From NCBI GenBank assembly GCA_003611805.1, contig RAYM01000017.1, positions 62,001 through 126,000 of the forward strand: a stretch of 64,000 nt of DNA, written 5' to 3'. The notes below the pieces were generated by a model. It made no database searches. It was not told the origin of the DNA and worked only from the letters and a program-made list of their open reading frames with translations. Positions 1-9,604 of the stretch are shown here, piece by piece. Position numbers and translations under genes: made by a program. The DNA comes from a bacterium 1xD42-87. Lineage in GTDB: Bacteria; Bacillota; Clostridia; Lachnospirales; Lachnospiraceae. The first letter of the stretch is position 1; every line of letters begins with the position of its first letter.

Positions 1-103
1 CCCTGTAGATATAGAAGCAAAGCAAAACTACGTGTTAACGGATACAGTCTGCAGGAGCTCCCCGGCAAACGCACGCGGAACTTGGAAAACAGGGTGTTTT
101 GGC

Positions 104-133
104 TTGACAAAAGAATCAAAAAACTGATATGAT
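104..133 (+). promoter_or_regulatory. Promoter of glnA
   Basis: A consensus -35 box TTGACA (104-109) is followed after 18 bases by TATGAT (128-133), a good fit to a housekeeping sigma-A promoter. It lies about 80 bases before the glnA start, leaving room for a structured leader. Confidence 0.75.
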
Positions 134-143
134 TGTACCGAAC

Positions 144-174
144 AAGGGCGTTCTCAGAGGGATAGAGCGCCCTT
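144..174 (+). promoter_or_regulatory. Leader hairpin upstream of glnA
   Basis: AAGGGCG (144-150) pairs perfectly with CGCCCTT (168-174) across a 17-base loop, just downstream of the glnA promoter. No long U-run follows, so it is not an obvious terminator. Because an ANTAR-type RNA-binding regulator is encoded right after glnA, this leader stem is a candidate target for antitermination or for RNA stability control; that link is inference. Confidence 0.4.
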
Positions 175-211
175 TCGCTATGTATAGGCAGAGAAAGAAA
201 GGCGGTATCGC

Positions 212-1546
212 ATGAGAAAAAACTATAACAGGGAAGATATCATAAAGCTGGTCGAGGAGGAGGACGTGGAGTTTATCAGACTCCAGTTTACGGACATTTT
301 TGGTAATTTGAAAAATCTGGCGATTACGGCGGGACAGCTTGAGAAAGCGCTTGACAACGATTGTATGTTTGACGGCTCTTCCATTGAAGGCTTTGCAGGT
401 GTGGAGGAATCGGATATGTATCTGCATCCGGATTTTGGCACGCTGGAAATTTTCCCGTGGAGACCCCAGCAGGGAAAGGTGGCGCGCCTGATCTGTGACG
501 TATACCGCCCCGACAGAACCCCATTTGCGGGAGATCCACGTTATGTTTTGAAGCGGGCGATCCGGGAGGCGGAAGAGATGGGCTTTACCTTCCGGGTGGG
601 GGCGGAGTGCGAATTTTTCCTGTTCCATCTGGATGACAACGGAATGCCGACCACGCTTACCCACGAAAAAGCAGGCTATTTTGATGTCGGACCGATTGAC
701 TTCGGGGAGAATGCGAGGCGAGACATGGTGCTTACTCTGGAAGATATGGGGTTTGTGGTGGAGGCATCCCACCATGATGTGGCGCCGGCGCAGCATGAGA
801 TCAGTTTTCGCTATGACGACGCGCTGACGACGGCGGACAATATTATGACTTTTAAGCTGGCAGTCAGAACCATCGCAAAGAGGCACGGGCTTCATGCCAG
901 TTTTATGCCGAAGCCCAGATATGGTGTCAACGGTTCCGGCATGCATATCAACATGTCGCTTCTGAAGGACGGAAAAAATATTTTTGCGGATGAAAAAGGC
1001 ACCCATGGGCTGAGCCGTGGCGCGTATGCTTTTCTGGGCGGTGTTATGGAACATATGCGGGGCATGACAGCGATTATGAATCCGATTGTCAATTCCTATA
1101 AAAGGCTTGTGCCAGGGTTCGAGGCGCCGGCGTATATTGCCTGGAGTGCGACAAACAGAAGCACTTTAATCCGTATTCCGGCTGCTGCGGGGGACGCGGT
1201 GCGGATGGAACTTCGCAACCCTGATCCGACGGCAAATCCGTACCTGGCGCTGGCGGCGGTTCTGCGTGCGGGACTTGATGGAATTAAGAGGCAGACATCT
1301 GTGCCGGAGAGTGTGGACTGCAATATTTTCCATATGAGTGAGCAGGAGCGGAGAGTGCGGAAGATAGAGGAGCTGCCGGGGACACTGGCGGAAGCGATTT
1401 CCTGCATGGAGAAGGACAGGTTTATGAGAGAGACGCTGGGAGACCATGTGTTTGAGAAATATATTTCGTTGAAAAAGGAGGAATGGAACCGCTACCGCAG
1501 TCAGGTTACGGACTGGGAGATAAGCGAGTATCTGAACCGGTTTTAA
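212..1546 (+). CDS. glnA: Glutamine synthetase, type I
   Basis: This cytosolic enzyme joins ammonia to glutamate using ATP to make glutamine. The 444-residue length fits the short GSI-alpha form of Firmicutes. Visible signatures are FDGSSIEGF near residue 53, the ATP-site block GVNGSGMHINMS near 240, and the substrate-site NRSTLIRIP near 320. The ATG at 212 is preceded by an AGAAAGGCGG ribosome site. A strong promoter and a hairpin leader lie upstream, and an ANTAR regulator follows after about 70 bases, which suggests nitrogen control by antitermination. The family assignment is secure. Confidence 0.97.
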   Translation: MRKNYNREDIIKLVEEEDVEFIRLQFTDIFGNLKNLAITAGQLEKALDNDCMFDGSSIEGFAGVEESDMYLHPDFGTLEIFPWRPQQGKVARLICDVYRPDRTPFAGDPRYVLKRAIREAEEMGFTFRVGAECEFFLFHLDDNGMPTTLTHEKAGYFDVGPIDFGENARRDMVLTLEDMGFVVEASHHDVAPAQHEISFRYDDALTTADNIMTFKLAVRTIAKRHGLHASFMPKPRYGVNGSGMHINMSLLKDGKNIFADEKGTHGLSRGAYAFLGGVMEHMRGMTAIMNPIVNSYKRLVPGFEAPAYIAWSATNRSTLIRIPAAAGDAVRMELRNPDPTANPYLALAAVLRAGLDGIKRQTSVPESVDCNIFHMSEQERRVRKIEELPGTLAEAISCMEKDRFMRETLGDHVFEKYISLKKEEWNRYRSQVTDWEISEYLNRF

Positions 1547-1618
1547 ACCTGGTCGATGTTCCGTGGGTTAGGCAGAATAAAATAATGCGCATTTTGCATA
1601 AAGGAAGGGGGTGAGCGT

Positions 1619-2167
1619 GTGTTTAACATCATAGTGGTTCTTCCAAAACCAGAGGATGCCAAGGGCATCCGCAATCTGCTTGTGAAGAACGGATTCCGGG
1701 TGGACAGTGTGTGCACGACAGGCTCCCAGGCGCTTAGCAGAATGGACGATCTGAATGGCGGGCTTGTGATCTGCAGTTACAGGATGTCCGATATGATGTA
1801 CCATGAACTGCACGCCTGCCTTCCCAAAGGCTTTGAGATGCTGCTGCTCGCTTCCGCGAATGTGCTGCAGGAGTGCGACCTTCGCGATATGATGAGTCTT
1901 GCCATGCCGCTTAAGGTGCATGATCTGATCAACACGGTGGATATGATGGGGCAGGCGATTGAGCGGCGAAAGAGGAGGGAAAGGCAGCGCCCCAGAGAGC
2001 GCAGTGCACAGGAGGAAAGTCTGATCAAGGAGGCTAAAGCGCTTTTGATGAACCGGAATCACATGACCGAGGAGGAGGCGCACCGCTATCTGCAGAAATG
2101 CAGCATGGACAGCGGCACGAATCTGGTGGAAGAGGCGCAGATGGTTCTCGCCATGATGCGGACGTGA
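1619..2167 (+). CDS. ANTAR-domain response regulator (antitermination)
   Basis: This 182-residue protein has an N-terminal receiver-like half (residues about 1-105, starting FNIIVVLPKPEDAKGIR) and a C-terminal ANTAR helix bundle (about 120-180) containing ALLMNRNHMTEEEAHRYLQK. ANTAR domains bind paired RNA hairpins and prevent transcription termination, often in nitrogen metabolism genes. The receiver half lacks a clear phospho-acceptor aspartate block, so control by a classical kinase is uncertain. The start is GTG at 1619, after AAGGAAGGGGG. Its place directly after glnA implies that it regulates glutamine synthetase or related nitrogen genes. Confidence 0.88.
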   Translation: MFNIIVVLPKPEDAKGIRNLLVKNGFRVDSVCTTGSQALSRMDDLNGGLVICSYRMSDMMYHELHACLPKGFEMLLLASANVLQECDLRDMMSLAMPLKVHDLINTVDMMGQAIERRKRRERQRPRERSAQEESLIKEAKALLMNRNHMTEEEAHRYLQKCSMDSGTNLVEEAQMVLAMMRT

Positions 2168-2233
2168 CGGTTTGGGGTATATTGTGTTCGTCAGGCACCG
2201 ACGTGAAGCAAAAGAGTAAATTATAGCAGGAAT

Positions 2234-2262
2234 TTGCACTGGTGTGTATAAGGGTGTAGTAT
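2234..2262 (+). promoter_or_regulatory. Putative promoter of dapF-dapL
   Basis: TTGCAC (2234-2239), 17 bases, then TAGTAT (2257-2262), about 145 bases before the dapF start. The stretch 2168-2406 holds nothing else that I can recognise. Confidence 0.45.
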
Positions 2263-2406
2263 TTTTGCGGGGATGGATGTATACTTAAGGGAAAATTGGC
2301 AGGAGCATCACAATATGCCATGATTGGGCGAGAACCGGCTCAAGCCGCGTTATGTTGAGGACTTGGACGGTTGCCGCCGCGTGGATGCTTCGGAATGGAG
2401 ATGGAC

Positions 2407-3240
2407 ATGAAATTCACAAAAATGCAAGGCTGCGGCAACGATTATGTCTATGTGGATGGCAGCCGCGAGCGGATACCGCAGGAGGAAAAGCCGCAACTGG
2501 TGCGCCGATTGAGCGACAGGCATTTTGGTATTGGCGGCGACGGGGTAATCTTTATCAATCCTTCCGATGAGGCGGATTTCGAGATGGAGATGTACAATGC
2601 GGACGGCACCCGGGCGGAGATGTGCGGCAATGGCATTCGCTGTGTGGGGAAATTCGTCTACGACAAAGGGCTTACCAACAAAGCTGACATAAGCGTCATA
2701 AGCGCGGGAAGCGTCAAATATCTGGGGCTTGTTGTAAAAGAGGGAAAAGTGGAACAGGTGAAGGTCAATATGGGCTCGCCGGAGCTTAAGTCGGCGCTTG
2801 TGCCTGTAATCAGCGAGAACGGGCAGGTAATCGACGAGCCGATCTGTGTGCAGGGGAAGAACTATAAAATGACATGCGTGTCAATGGGGAATCCCCATGC
2901 AGTGGTGTATCTGGATGACGTGGATTCTCTTGCAATAGAGGAGATCGGTCCTTATTTTGAGAACCATGAGCGGTTCCCGAGACGGACCAATACGGAGTTT
3001 GTGAAGGTGATTGACAGAAATACGGTGCAGATGCGGGTCTGGGAGCGCGGCACGGGAGAAACACTGGCCTGCGGCACAGGCGCCTGCGCGGTTGCCGTGG
3101 CATGTGTCCTGAACGGTCTGACGGAAGAGACGGTCACGGTAAAGCTTCTTGGCGGTGATCTTGTCATTACATGGGACAGGGAGGCGGATCTGGTTTATAT
3201 GACGGGTCCTGCGGCGACGGTTTTCGAGGGTGAGATATAA
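2407..3240 (+). CDS. dapF: Diaminopimelate epimerase
   Basis: It converts LL-diaminopimelate to the meso form, the precursor of lysine and the peptidoglycan cross-link. The 277 residues carry both catalytic-cysteine blocks: MCGNGIRCVGK near residue 75 and ACGTGACAVAVA near 220. The start ATG 2407 (MKFTKMQGCGNDYV) is the family-typical one and has GGAG at 2397-2400; in-frame ATGs a few codons upstream are less likely. It is followed after 38 bases by dapL, the preceding step of the same pathway. Confidence 0.97.
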   Translation: MKFTKMQGCGNDYVYVDGSRERIPQEEKPQLVRRLSDRHFGIGGDGVIFINPSDEADFEMEMYNADGTRAEMCGNGIRCVGKFVYDKGLTNKADISVISAGSVKYLGLVVKEGKVEQVKVNMGSPELKSALVPVISENGQVIDEPICVQGKNYKMTCVSMGNPHAVVYLDDVDSLAIEEIGPYFENHERFPRRTNTEFVKVIDRNTVQMRVWERGTGETLACGTGACAVAVACVLNGLTEETVTVKLLGGDLVITWDREADLVYMTGPAATVFEGEI

Positions 3241-3278
3241 GAAGAGGTATGTGACAGGAAAGGAAGGACGATACAATT

Positions 3279-4499
3279 ATGGTTAAAGTAAATGATAATT
3301 ATCTAAAACTGCCGGGGAGTTACCTGTTTTCCACCATCGGGAAAAAGGTGAACGCCTATGCGGCCGCTAACCCGGACAAGAAAATCATAAGACTGGGGAT
3401 CGGCGACGTGACAAGACCGCTTACTCCGGCAATTATCAGTGCGCTGCACGGGGCGGTGGACGAGATGGCGGATGAGAGGACGTTTCGTGGGTACGCGCCG
3501 GACTTGGGCTACGAGTTTCTGCGCACGGCGATTGCGGAGAACGATTACAGGGCGAGGGGATGTGAGATCGATGCGGATGAAATTTTCGTCTCCGACGGGG
3601 CGAAATGTGATTCCGGAAACATTCAGGAGATTTTTGCCGTGGACAATAAGATCGCGGTCTGCGATCCCGTCTACCCGGTGTATGTGGACACAAACGTGAT
3701 GGCGGGCAGGACAGGCGCTTACGATGAGAGCACGGGCAACTGGAGCGATGTGATTTACATGCCCTGCACGTCTGAAAACGGCTTTGCGCCGGAGCTGCCA
3801 AAGACCGTGCCGGATCTGATTTATCTGTGCTTTCCGAATAATCCGACGGGTTCCACCATCACAAAAACGCGGCTGCAGGAGTGGGTGGATTACGCCAACA
3901 GAAACGGTTCCGTCATTATCTATGACGCAGCTTACGAGGCGTATATATCCGAGTCGGACGTGCCCCACAGCATTTACGAGTGCGAGGGGGCCAGAACATG
4001 CGCCATCGAGCTTCGCTCTTTCTCGAAAAATGCGGGCTTTACCGGTGTGCGTCTGGGCTTTACCGTGGTTCCGAAGGAACTTAAAGTGGGAAATGTCGCG
4101 CTGCACGGGCTTTGGGCAAGGCGGCACGGCACGAAGTACAACGGCGCGCCTTACATCATCCAGCGGGCGGGCGAGGCGGTCTACAGCGAGGCAGGTAAAA
4201 AAGAGACAAAAGAGCTGGTTGCTTATTATATGAAGAATGCCGCTTATATTCTGGAGGGCTTGAAAAGTGCGGGGTACACGGTTTCCGGCGGCGTCAACGC
4301 ACCCTATATCTGGCTGAAAGCGCCGAATGGCATGACGAGCTGGGAGTTTTTCGACTATCTGCTGGAGACGGCGAATGTGGTCGGCACGCCCGGGTCAGGT
4401 TTCGGACCGAGCGGCGAGACTTATTTCAGGCTGACGGCGTTCGGAAGTTACGAAAATACGGTAGAGGCGGTTGACAGAATCAAGAGACTGGGAGCTTGA
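3279..4499 (+). CDS. dapL: LL-diaminopimelate aminotransferase
   Basis: This PLP enzyme makes LL-diaminopimelate directly from tetrahydrodipicolinate and glutamate, bypassing the acylated intermediates of the DapCDE route. Evidence is the diagnostic N-terminus ([20 protein letters not shown]), the PNNPTGSTI block near residue 188, and the PLP-lysine motif [15 protein letters not shown] near 247. The length of 406 residues is normal. It sits directly after dapF, so the two lysine and cell-wall genes probably form an operon. Confidence 0.96.
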   Translation: MVKVNDNYLKLPGSYLFSTIGKKVNAYAAANPDKKIIRLGIGDVTRPLTPAIISALHGAVDEMADERTFRGYAPDLGYEFLRTAIAENDYRARGCEIDADEIFVSDGAKCDSGNIQEIFAVDNKIAVCDPVYPVYVDTNVMAGRTGAYDESTGNWSDVIYMPCTSENGFAPELPKTVPDLIYLCFPNNPTGSTITKTRLQEWVDYANRNGSVIIYDAAYEAYISESDVPHSIYECEGARTCAIELRSFSKNAGFTGVRLGFTVVPKELKVGNVALHGLWARRHGTKYNGAPYIIQRAGEAVYSEAGKKETKELVAYYMKNAAYILEGLKSAGYTVSGGVNAPYIWLKAPNGMTSWEFFDYLLETANVVGTPGSGFGPSGETYFRLTAFGSYENTVEAVDRIKRLGA

Positions 4500-4628
4500 A
4501 GCAGCGCGGTTTCAAGCGGGAAGCAAAGGCTAAAGTTTGGCGGCAGTCGCCGAAAACAGGGATAGATTCAGAAACGTATTTTTGTGTGAAAGAGGTTTTT
4601 GGACGGGAAAAAGGAAAGGTATTGGCAT

Positions 4629-5267
4629 ATGGACATATATTTGCTCCGGCATGGGGAGACGGACTGGAATAAAAAACGGCTCCTGCAGGGACATACGGAT
4701 ATTCCGCTGAATGAAAAGGGAAGGGCGCAGGTGGATGATACCGTGCGCAGGCTTTCTGAGCTTGGTGTGCGGATGGACACCATTGTTTCAAGCCCTTTAA
4801 AGAGGGCGCGCGAAACCGCGGAGATCGCGGCGCACAGACTGGATTATCCGAAAGAGAAGATTGTTGTGGAAGAGCTTCTCATGGAACGCGGCTTTGGCGA
4901 AGGGGAAGGCATGACGTTGGATGACATGAAGGCAAAGTATCCCGACAGTGACTGTCCGGGCATGGAGTCCAAAGAGGAGCTGGTCAGGCGCGCCGGACAG
5001 GCATTCCAAAAAATAGCGCATGTTTTTTGCGATGCGGAGCGGATTCTTCTGACGGCACACGGCGCGGTTCTGTTCGCGCTTCTGGAGGCGGTCTGTGCGG
5101 AGCCGATTCCCTATACAGGGAGGGCGGCATGTATCACGCAGGGCAGTATTTATCGGATCCACAAGGCGGACGACGGGATTTCCTTTGCTGCGTATGATGA
5201 AGAAATAGGCGGATTTACGGAACTGGACGCGGACGGGATCGGCCGGTCTGCAAAAATTTATTTGTAA
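4629..5267 (+). CDS. Histidine phosphatase family protein (phosphoglycerate mutase-like)
   Basis: A cytosolic phosphohydrolase of the RHG superfamily, 212 residues. The catalytic motif LLRHGETDWN lies at residues 5-14 and the second histidine in LTAHGAVLFAL near 140. The start ATG 4629 follows AAAAAGGAAAGG. The substrate cannot be told from sequence; relatives include cobalamin-pathway phosphatases and broad-specificity phosphatases, and no cobalamin genes are nearby. It stands alone between dapL and the aspS leader. Confidence 0.85.
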   Translation: MDIYLLRHGETDWNKKRLLQGHTDIPLNEKGRAQVDDTVRRLSELGVRMDTIVSSPLKRARETAEIAAHRLDYPKEKIVVEELLMERGFGEGEGMTLDDMKAKYPDSDCPGMESKEELVRRAGQAFQKIAHVFCDAERILLTAHGAVLFALLEAVCAEPIPYTGRAACITQGSIYRIHKADDGISFAAYDEEIGGFTELDADGIGRSAKIYL

Positions 5268-5443
5268 GATTGTCTCGTGATGCGTTGAGCAATGTGTGAG
5301 AACGGCGTGTATGTGGTTCCTGTTACTTCTCTGTGGGAGTGGAAATAACTGAGACATCCTGCGCAATCTATATGAGGTGTTTCCCACAGGTTCGAAATGT
5401 TGTTTTTTTTGACGTACACAGTCTGCTTTTTGGAATAAAATGC

Positions 5444-5472
5444 TTGCATATAGGAAAGAATTGTGTTATACA
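5444..5472 (+). promoter_or_regulatory. Promoter of the aspS-gatCAB T-box leader
   Basis: TTGCAT (5444-5449), 17 bases, then TATACA (5467-5472), about 55 bases before the first paired part of the T-box leader. Upstream, 5268-5440 holds no recognisable gene. Confidence 0.5.
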
Positions 5473-5524
5473 TGTATACAAAGATGCAGAAATGATTTTA
5501 CTGCAATGGAAATATTTCTGTGAA

Positions 5525-5866
5525 TAAATGCAATGAAGGAGACTCACCCTGAGGGAAGCGACAGGAATACGGCGTCACCGACTGAGAGCGCCGTTTGTGA
5601 AAGACAGGGATGGGAACACTCCGGAGCAGACTGTCTGAATTTTGTGATATCGTGTCTCTGAAGAAAGATACGATATATGACATAAGTGTCAATGACATAG
5701 ATGTCATAAGCAAGGCTAGGGCAGTACGTGACACGCGTTAAGTGGTTGAGAGGGTAAGGCGAATCACATCTTGGTGGAGATGGCGGCTTATCAATGCGGG
5801 TGGTACCGCGGATAATCAAAAATATCCGTCCCGGAATACAGCAATGTGTTCCGGGGCGTTTTTTGC
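5525..5866 (+). promoter_or_regulatory. T-box riboswitch leader of aspS-gatCAB
   Basis: The diagnostic T-box sequence GCGGGTGGTACCGCGG lies at about 5796-5811. It is followed by an intrinsic terminator whose stem is TCCCGGAATACA (5829-5840) and TGTGTTCCGGGG (5845-5856) around a GCAA loop, then six Ts (5859-5864). The roughly 270 bases before it are rich in inverted repeats, as expected for stems I to III. In this class, uncharged tRNA base-pairs with the leader and favours the antiterminator, raising expression. The downstream genes predict tRNA-Asp or tRNA-Asn as ligand; I could not fix the specifier codon by eye. Confidence 0.92.
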
Positions 5867-5933
5867 GTGTATTAGCAGAGTCAGAAGGCTTATGGAACAC
5901 CACAATATCTTAATAGAAAGGTGGCAAGATACC

Positions 5934-7685
5934 ATGACAATCAAAAACCAGTACAGGGATGTAACTTTACAGGAAATCAGCGAGAGCGACATTGGCAGGG
6001 AGCTGCGCGTGGCGGGCTGGGTCGAGAATATCCGGGATCACGGCGGTGTATCTTTTGTGGATCTGCGCGATATGTACGGCGTGCTGCAGGTGGTGATGCG
6101 CGACACTTCCCTTTTGGACGGACTGACAAAGGAGATGAGCGTTTCCATCGAAGGGCTGATTGAGAAGCGGGACGAGGAGACCTACAACCCTCGGATTCCC
6201 ACGGGAACGATTGAGCTGGAAGCGCATAAGGTGGATGTGCTCGGCAAAGTTTACAGGCAGCTTCCCTTTGAGATTATGACTTCCAGAGAGACGAGAGAGG
6301 ATGTGCGGCTGAAATACCGCTACCTTGATCTGCGCAACCAGAAAGTGAAGGACAACATTATTTTCCGGTCCCAGGTGATTGCTTATCTGCGTGAAAAGAT
6401 GACGGAGATGGGCTTTCTGGAGATACAGACGCCGATTTTGTGCGCTTCCTCCCCGGAGGGCGCAAGAGACTATATTGTGCCTTCAAGAAAATATAAGGGA
6501 AAATTTTACGCTTTGCCGCAGGCGCCCCAGCAGTTCAAACAGCTTCTGATGGTATCGGGATTTGACAGGTATTTCCAGATTGCGCCCTGCTTCCGGGATG
6601 AGGACGCCAGGGCGGACCGTTCGCCCGGCGAATTTTATCAGCTGGACTTCGAGATGAGCTTCGCGACGCAGGAGGATGTCTTTGCGGTGGGCGAGGAGGT
6701 ACTGTCCGCCGTGTTTGAGAAATTTGCGCCGGAAGGGGCGGCGGTGACAAAGGCGCCTTATCCCATTATCAGCTATAAGCAGGCGATGTTAGAGTTCGGC
6801 ACGGATAAGCCGGACTTGAGAAACCCGCTGCGGATTATAGATCTGACTGATTTTTTCCAGACATGTACCTTTAAGCCCTTCCATGGCAGGACAGTCCGAG
6901 CGATCAAGGTGCACGCGGATATGTCGAAAGGCTTCCATGAAAAGCTGTTAAAGTTTGCCACGGATTTGGGCATGGGCGGTCTCGGATATCTGGAAGTGGA
7001 GGAGGACTTGAGCTACAAGGGTCCGATCGACAAGTTTATCCCCGAGGAGAAAAAGGGAGGGCTTCTTGAACTGGCAGGACTTGCCGCGGGCGATACGATT
7101 TTCTTTATCGCCGACAAAGAGGAGCGGGCGGCTTATTATGCGGGACAGATTCGCACGGAACTCGGGCAGAAGCTGGATTTGATTGAAAAGAATGCGTACC
7201 GGTTCTGCTATATCAACGACTTTCCCATGTTTGAGCGCGACCCGGAGACAAAGCAGATCGGCTTTACCCACAATCCTTTTTCCATGCCGCAGGGCGGTCT
7301 GGAGGCGCTTAATACCATGGATCCGTTGGAGGTGCTGGCATACCAGTACGATATTGTCTGCAACGGCGTGGAACTGTCTTCCGGCGCGGTGCGAAACCAC
7401 GATATGGAAATCATGGAGAAGGCATTTGCCATTGCGGGCTATGACGGGGAGACGTTAAAGACTAAGTTTGGCGCGTTGTACAACGCGTTCCAGTTTGGCG
7501 CGCCGCCGCACGCGGGCATGGCGCCGGGCGTTGACCGTATGATTATGCTGCTTCGGGGCGAGGAGAACATCAGGGAAGTGATCGCCTTCCCCATGAGCGG
7601 TTCCGCGCAGGATCTTATGTGCGGCGCGCCGGGGGATGTGACAGAGCAGCAGCTTAGGGAAGTTCATATTAAGGTTAGGGCGTAG
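5934..7685 (+). CDS. aspS: Aspartyl-tRNA synthetase
   Basis: A class II synthetase that charges tRNA-Asp and, with GatCAB beside it, probably also mischarges tRNA-Asn (non-discriminating type, inference). From ATG 5934 it has 583 residues: an OB-fold anticodon domain (about 15-105), motif 2 [19 protein letters not shown] near 220, a bacterial GAD insertion (about 300-420), and motif 3 [13 protein letters not shown] near 525. The AAAGGTGG site before 5934 decides the start; longer in-frame extensions would run back into the T-box terminator. Confidence 0.96.
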   Translation: MTIKNQYRDVTLQEISESDIGRELRVAGWVENIRDHGGVSFVDLRDMYGVLQVVMRDTSLLDGLTKEMSVSIEGLIEKRDEETYNPRIPTGTIELEAHKVDVLGKVYRQLPFEIMTSRETREDVRLKYRYLDLRNQKVKDNIIFRSQVIAYLREKMTEMGFLEIQTPILCASSPEGARDYIVPSRKYKGKFYALPQAPQQFKQLLMVSGFDRYFQIAPCFRDEDARADRSPGEFYQLDFEMSFATQEDVFAVGEEVLSAVFEKFAPEGAAVTKAPYPIISYKQAMLEFGTDKPDLRNPLRIIDLTDFFQTCTFKPFHGRTVRAIKVHADMSKGFHEKLLKFATDLGMGGLGYLEVEEDLSYKGPIDKFIPEEKKGGLLELAGLAAGDTIFFIADKEERAAYYAGQIRTELGQKLDLIEKNAYRFCYINDFPMFERDPETKQIGFTHNPFSMPQGGLEALNTMDPLEVLAYQYDIVCNGVELSSGAVRNHDMEIMEKAFAIAGYDGETLKTKFGALYNAFQFGAPPHAGMAPGVDRMIMLLRGEENIREVIAFPMSGSAQDLMCGAPGDVTEQQLREVHIKVRA

Positions 7686-7695
7686 GGAGAAAAAC

Positions 7696-7989
7696 ATGGC
7701 AAATAATATAAGCGACGAGACAATAGAATATGTGGGGATTCTTGCCAAGCTGGAGTTGTCCGACGAGGAAAAGGAGCAGGCGAAGTCGGACATGGGGCGG
7801 ATGCTTGACTATATCGACAAGCTGGGCGAGCTTGACACGACGGACGTGGAGCCCATGTCACATGTATTTTCGGTGGAGAATGTGTTCCGGGAAGATGTGG
7901 TGACGAACGGGGATGAAAGAGAACGGCTGTTGTCCAATGCACCTCAGGAAAAGGACGGGATGTTTGTGGTGCCGCGGACGTTTGAGTAA
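7696..7989 (+). CDS. gatC: Asp/Glu-tRNA amidotransferase subunit C
   Basis: The 97-residue small helical subunit bridges GatA and GatB in the tRNA-dependent amidotransferase. It shows the typical pattern [18 protein letters not shown] near the start and the [11 protein letters not shown] segment near residue 50. It begins 10 bases after aspS, so it is cotranscribed under the T-box. Confidence 0.95.
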   Translation: MANNISDETIEYVGILAKLELSDEEKEQAKSDMGRMLDYIDKLGELDTTDVEPMSHVFSVENVFREDVVTNGDERERLLSNAPQEKDGMFVVPRTFE

Positions 7990-8080
7990 ATGGTGTTTTA
8001 AGGGGCTCCTAGCCATAAATCAATGATGTGTGAAAGGGATAGCGGCACACACGGTATGGGGTAGAAAGGAAAAGTGTTAT

Positions 8081-9532
8081 ATGAATGTTATAGAAATGAC
8101 CGCGGCACAACTCTCTGCGGCAATAAGGGCGGGGAAGACCACCGCGGTGGAAGCTGCGGAGGCTGTGCTTTCGCAGATCGAGAAAGAGGATAAAAAGTAT
8201 AACTGCTATGTAACTGTGGACCGCGACGGCGCACTGGCACAGGCGGCAGCGGTGCAGGAAAAAATAGAGGCGGGAGAGCTGACGGGACCGTTGGCGGGCG
8301 TGCCGGTGGCGGTGAAGGACAATATTTGTACGGAAGGGCTGCGCACTACCTGCTCTTCGAAAATTCTGCATAATTTTGTGCCGACTTATACGGCGGAGGC
8401 TGTGAAGAACCTGCAGAAGGCGGGAGCGGTGATTCTTGGCAAGACCAATATGGACGAGTTTGCCATGGGCTCCACCACGGAAACCTCCGCATACGGTCCC
8501 ACAAAGAATCCGAGAAACCCGGAACATGTGCCGGGCGGTTCTTCCGGCGGCTCTGCGGCTGCAGTGGCGGCAGGCGAATGTATATACGCCATCGGTTCCG
8601 ATACGGGCGGTTCCATCAGACAGCCGGCGTCCTACTGCGGCGTAGTTGGCATGAAACCCACTTACGGCACGGTTTCCCGCTACGGTCTGATTGCCTACGG
8701 CTCCTCTCTGGACCAGATCGGTCCGCTGACCAGGAACGTGACGGACTGTGCGGCGGTGCTTGAGGCTCTTGCTTCCCATGATACGAAGGATTCCACGTCC
8801 GTTTCCAGAGACGACACTGATTTTACGGCGGCTCTCACGGAAGATGTGAAAGGAATGCGCATCGGTATACCGAACGACTATCTGGGAGAGGGTCTGGATG
8901 ACGAGGTGAGGACGGTTGTGCTGCAGGCGGCGGAGGTTTTGGCGGACAGAGGCGCTGTGGTGGAGCGGTTTGACTTAAGTCTTGTAGAATATGCGATTCC
9001 GGCTTACTATACGATCGCTGCGGCGGAGGCGAGCTCCAATCTGGAGCGGTTTGACGGCATCAAGTACGGCTACCGCACCGAGGAGTATGCGGGTCTTCAT
9101 AATATGTATAAAAAATCCCGTTCCGAGGGGTTCGGGGAAGAAGTGAAACGCCGTATTATGCTCGGGTCCTTCGTTTTGAGTTCCGGCTACTATGACGCTT
9201 ATTATCTGAAAGCCTTGAAGGTGAAGGCGCTGATTAAAAAGGCGTTCGATGAAGCTTTTGCGAAATACGATCTGATTCTCGGGCCCGTGGCGCCCACGAC
9301 CGCGCCGAAGCTGGGAGAAAGTCTTGCTGACCCGATACAAATGTATCTGGGCGATATTTATACGATCGCCGTGAATCTGGCGGGGCTGCCGGGCATCAGC
9401 GTTCCCTGCGGGCAGGACAGTAACGGACTTCCCATTGGTCTGCAGCTGATCGGAGACTGTTTTCAGGAGAAAAAGCTGATCAGAGCCGCATATACTTACG
9501 AGCAGTGGCGGCTTTGTAAAGGAACTGAATAA
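8081..9532 (+). CDS. gatA: Asp/Glu-tRNA amidotransferase subunit A (amidase)
   Basis: This amidase-signature subunit releases ammonia from glutamine for transfer to Asp-tRNA-Asn or Glu-tRNA-Gln. The 483 residues show the catalytic lysine in VAVKDNICTEG (about 75-85) and the Ser-cisSer-Lys scaffold GGSSGGSAAAVAAG and GSDTGGSIRQPASYCG (about 150-190). The start ATG 8081 follows GAAAGGAAAAG. It is the third gene of aspS-gatC-gatA-gatB. Confidence 0.97.
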   Translation: MNVIEMTAAQLSAAIRAGKTTAVEAAEAVLSQIEKEDKKYNCYVTVDRDGALAQAAAVQEKIEAGELTGPLAGVPVAVKDNICTEGLRTTCSSKILHNFVPTYTAEAVKNLQKAGAVILGKTNMDEFAMGSTTETSAYGPTKNPRNPEHVPGGSSGGSAAAVAAGECIYAIGSDTGGSIRQPASYCGVVGMKPTYGTVSRYGLIAYGSSLDQIGPLTRNVTDCAAVLEALASHDTKDSTSVSRDDTDFTAALTEDVKGMRIGIPNDYLGEGLDDEVRTVVLQAAEVLADRGAVVERFDLSLVEYAIPAYYTIAAAEASSNLERFDGIKYGYRTEEYAGLHNMYKKSRSEGFGEEVKRRIMLGSFVLSSGYYDAYYLKALKVKALIKKAFDEAFAKYDLILGPVAPTTAPKLGESLADPIQMYLGDIYTIAVNLAGLPGISVPCGQDSNGLPIGLQLIGDCFQEKKLIRAAYTYEQWRLCKGTE

Positions 9533-9604
9533 ATCCCGCTGTTTTTTGTGCGAACAGGAAGAGCTGGAAAGCGTGCGCATTTTGAGAATAAGGGAGAGAT
9601 TATT

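Noticed and set aside
116..1054. Long open frame on the reverse strand through glnA
   Set aside because: It mirrors the GC-rich third codon positions of glnA, has no ribosome site and resembles no family. Similar antisense frames over dapL, gatA and the cytidylyltransferase at 60418 were dropped for the same reason.
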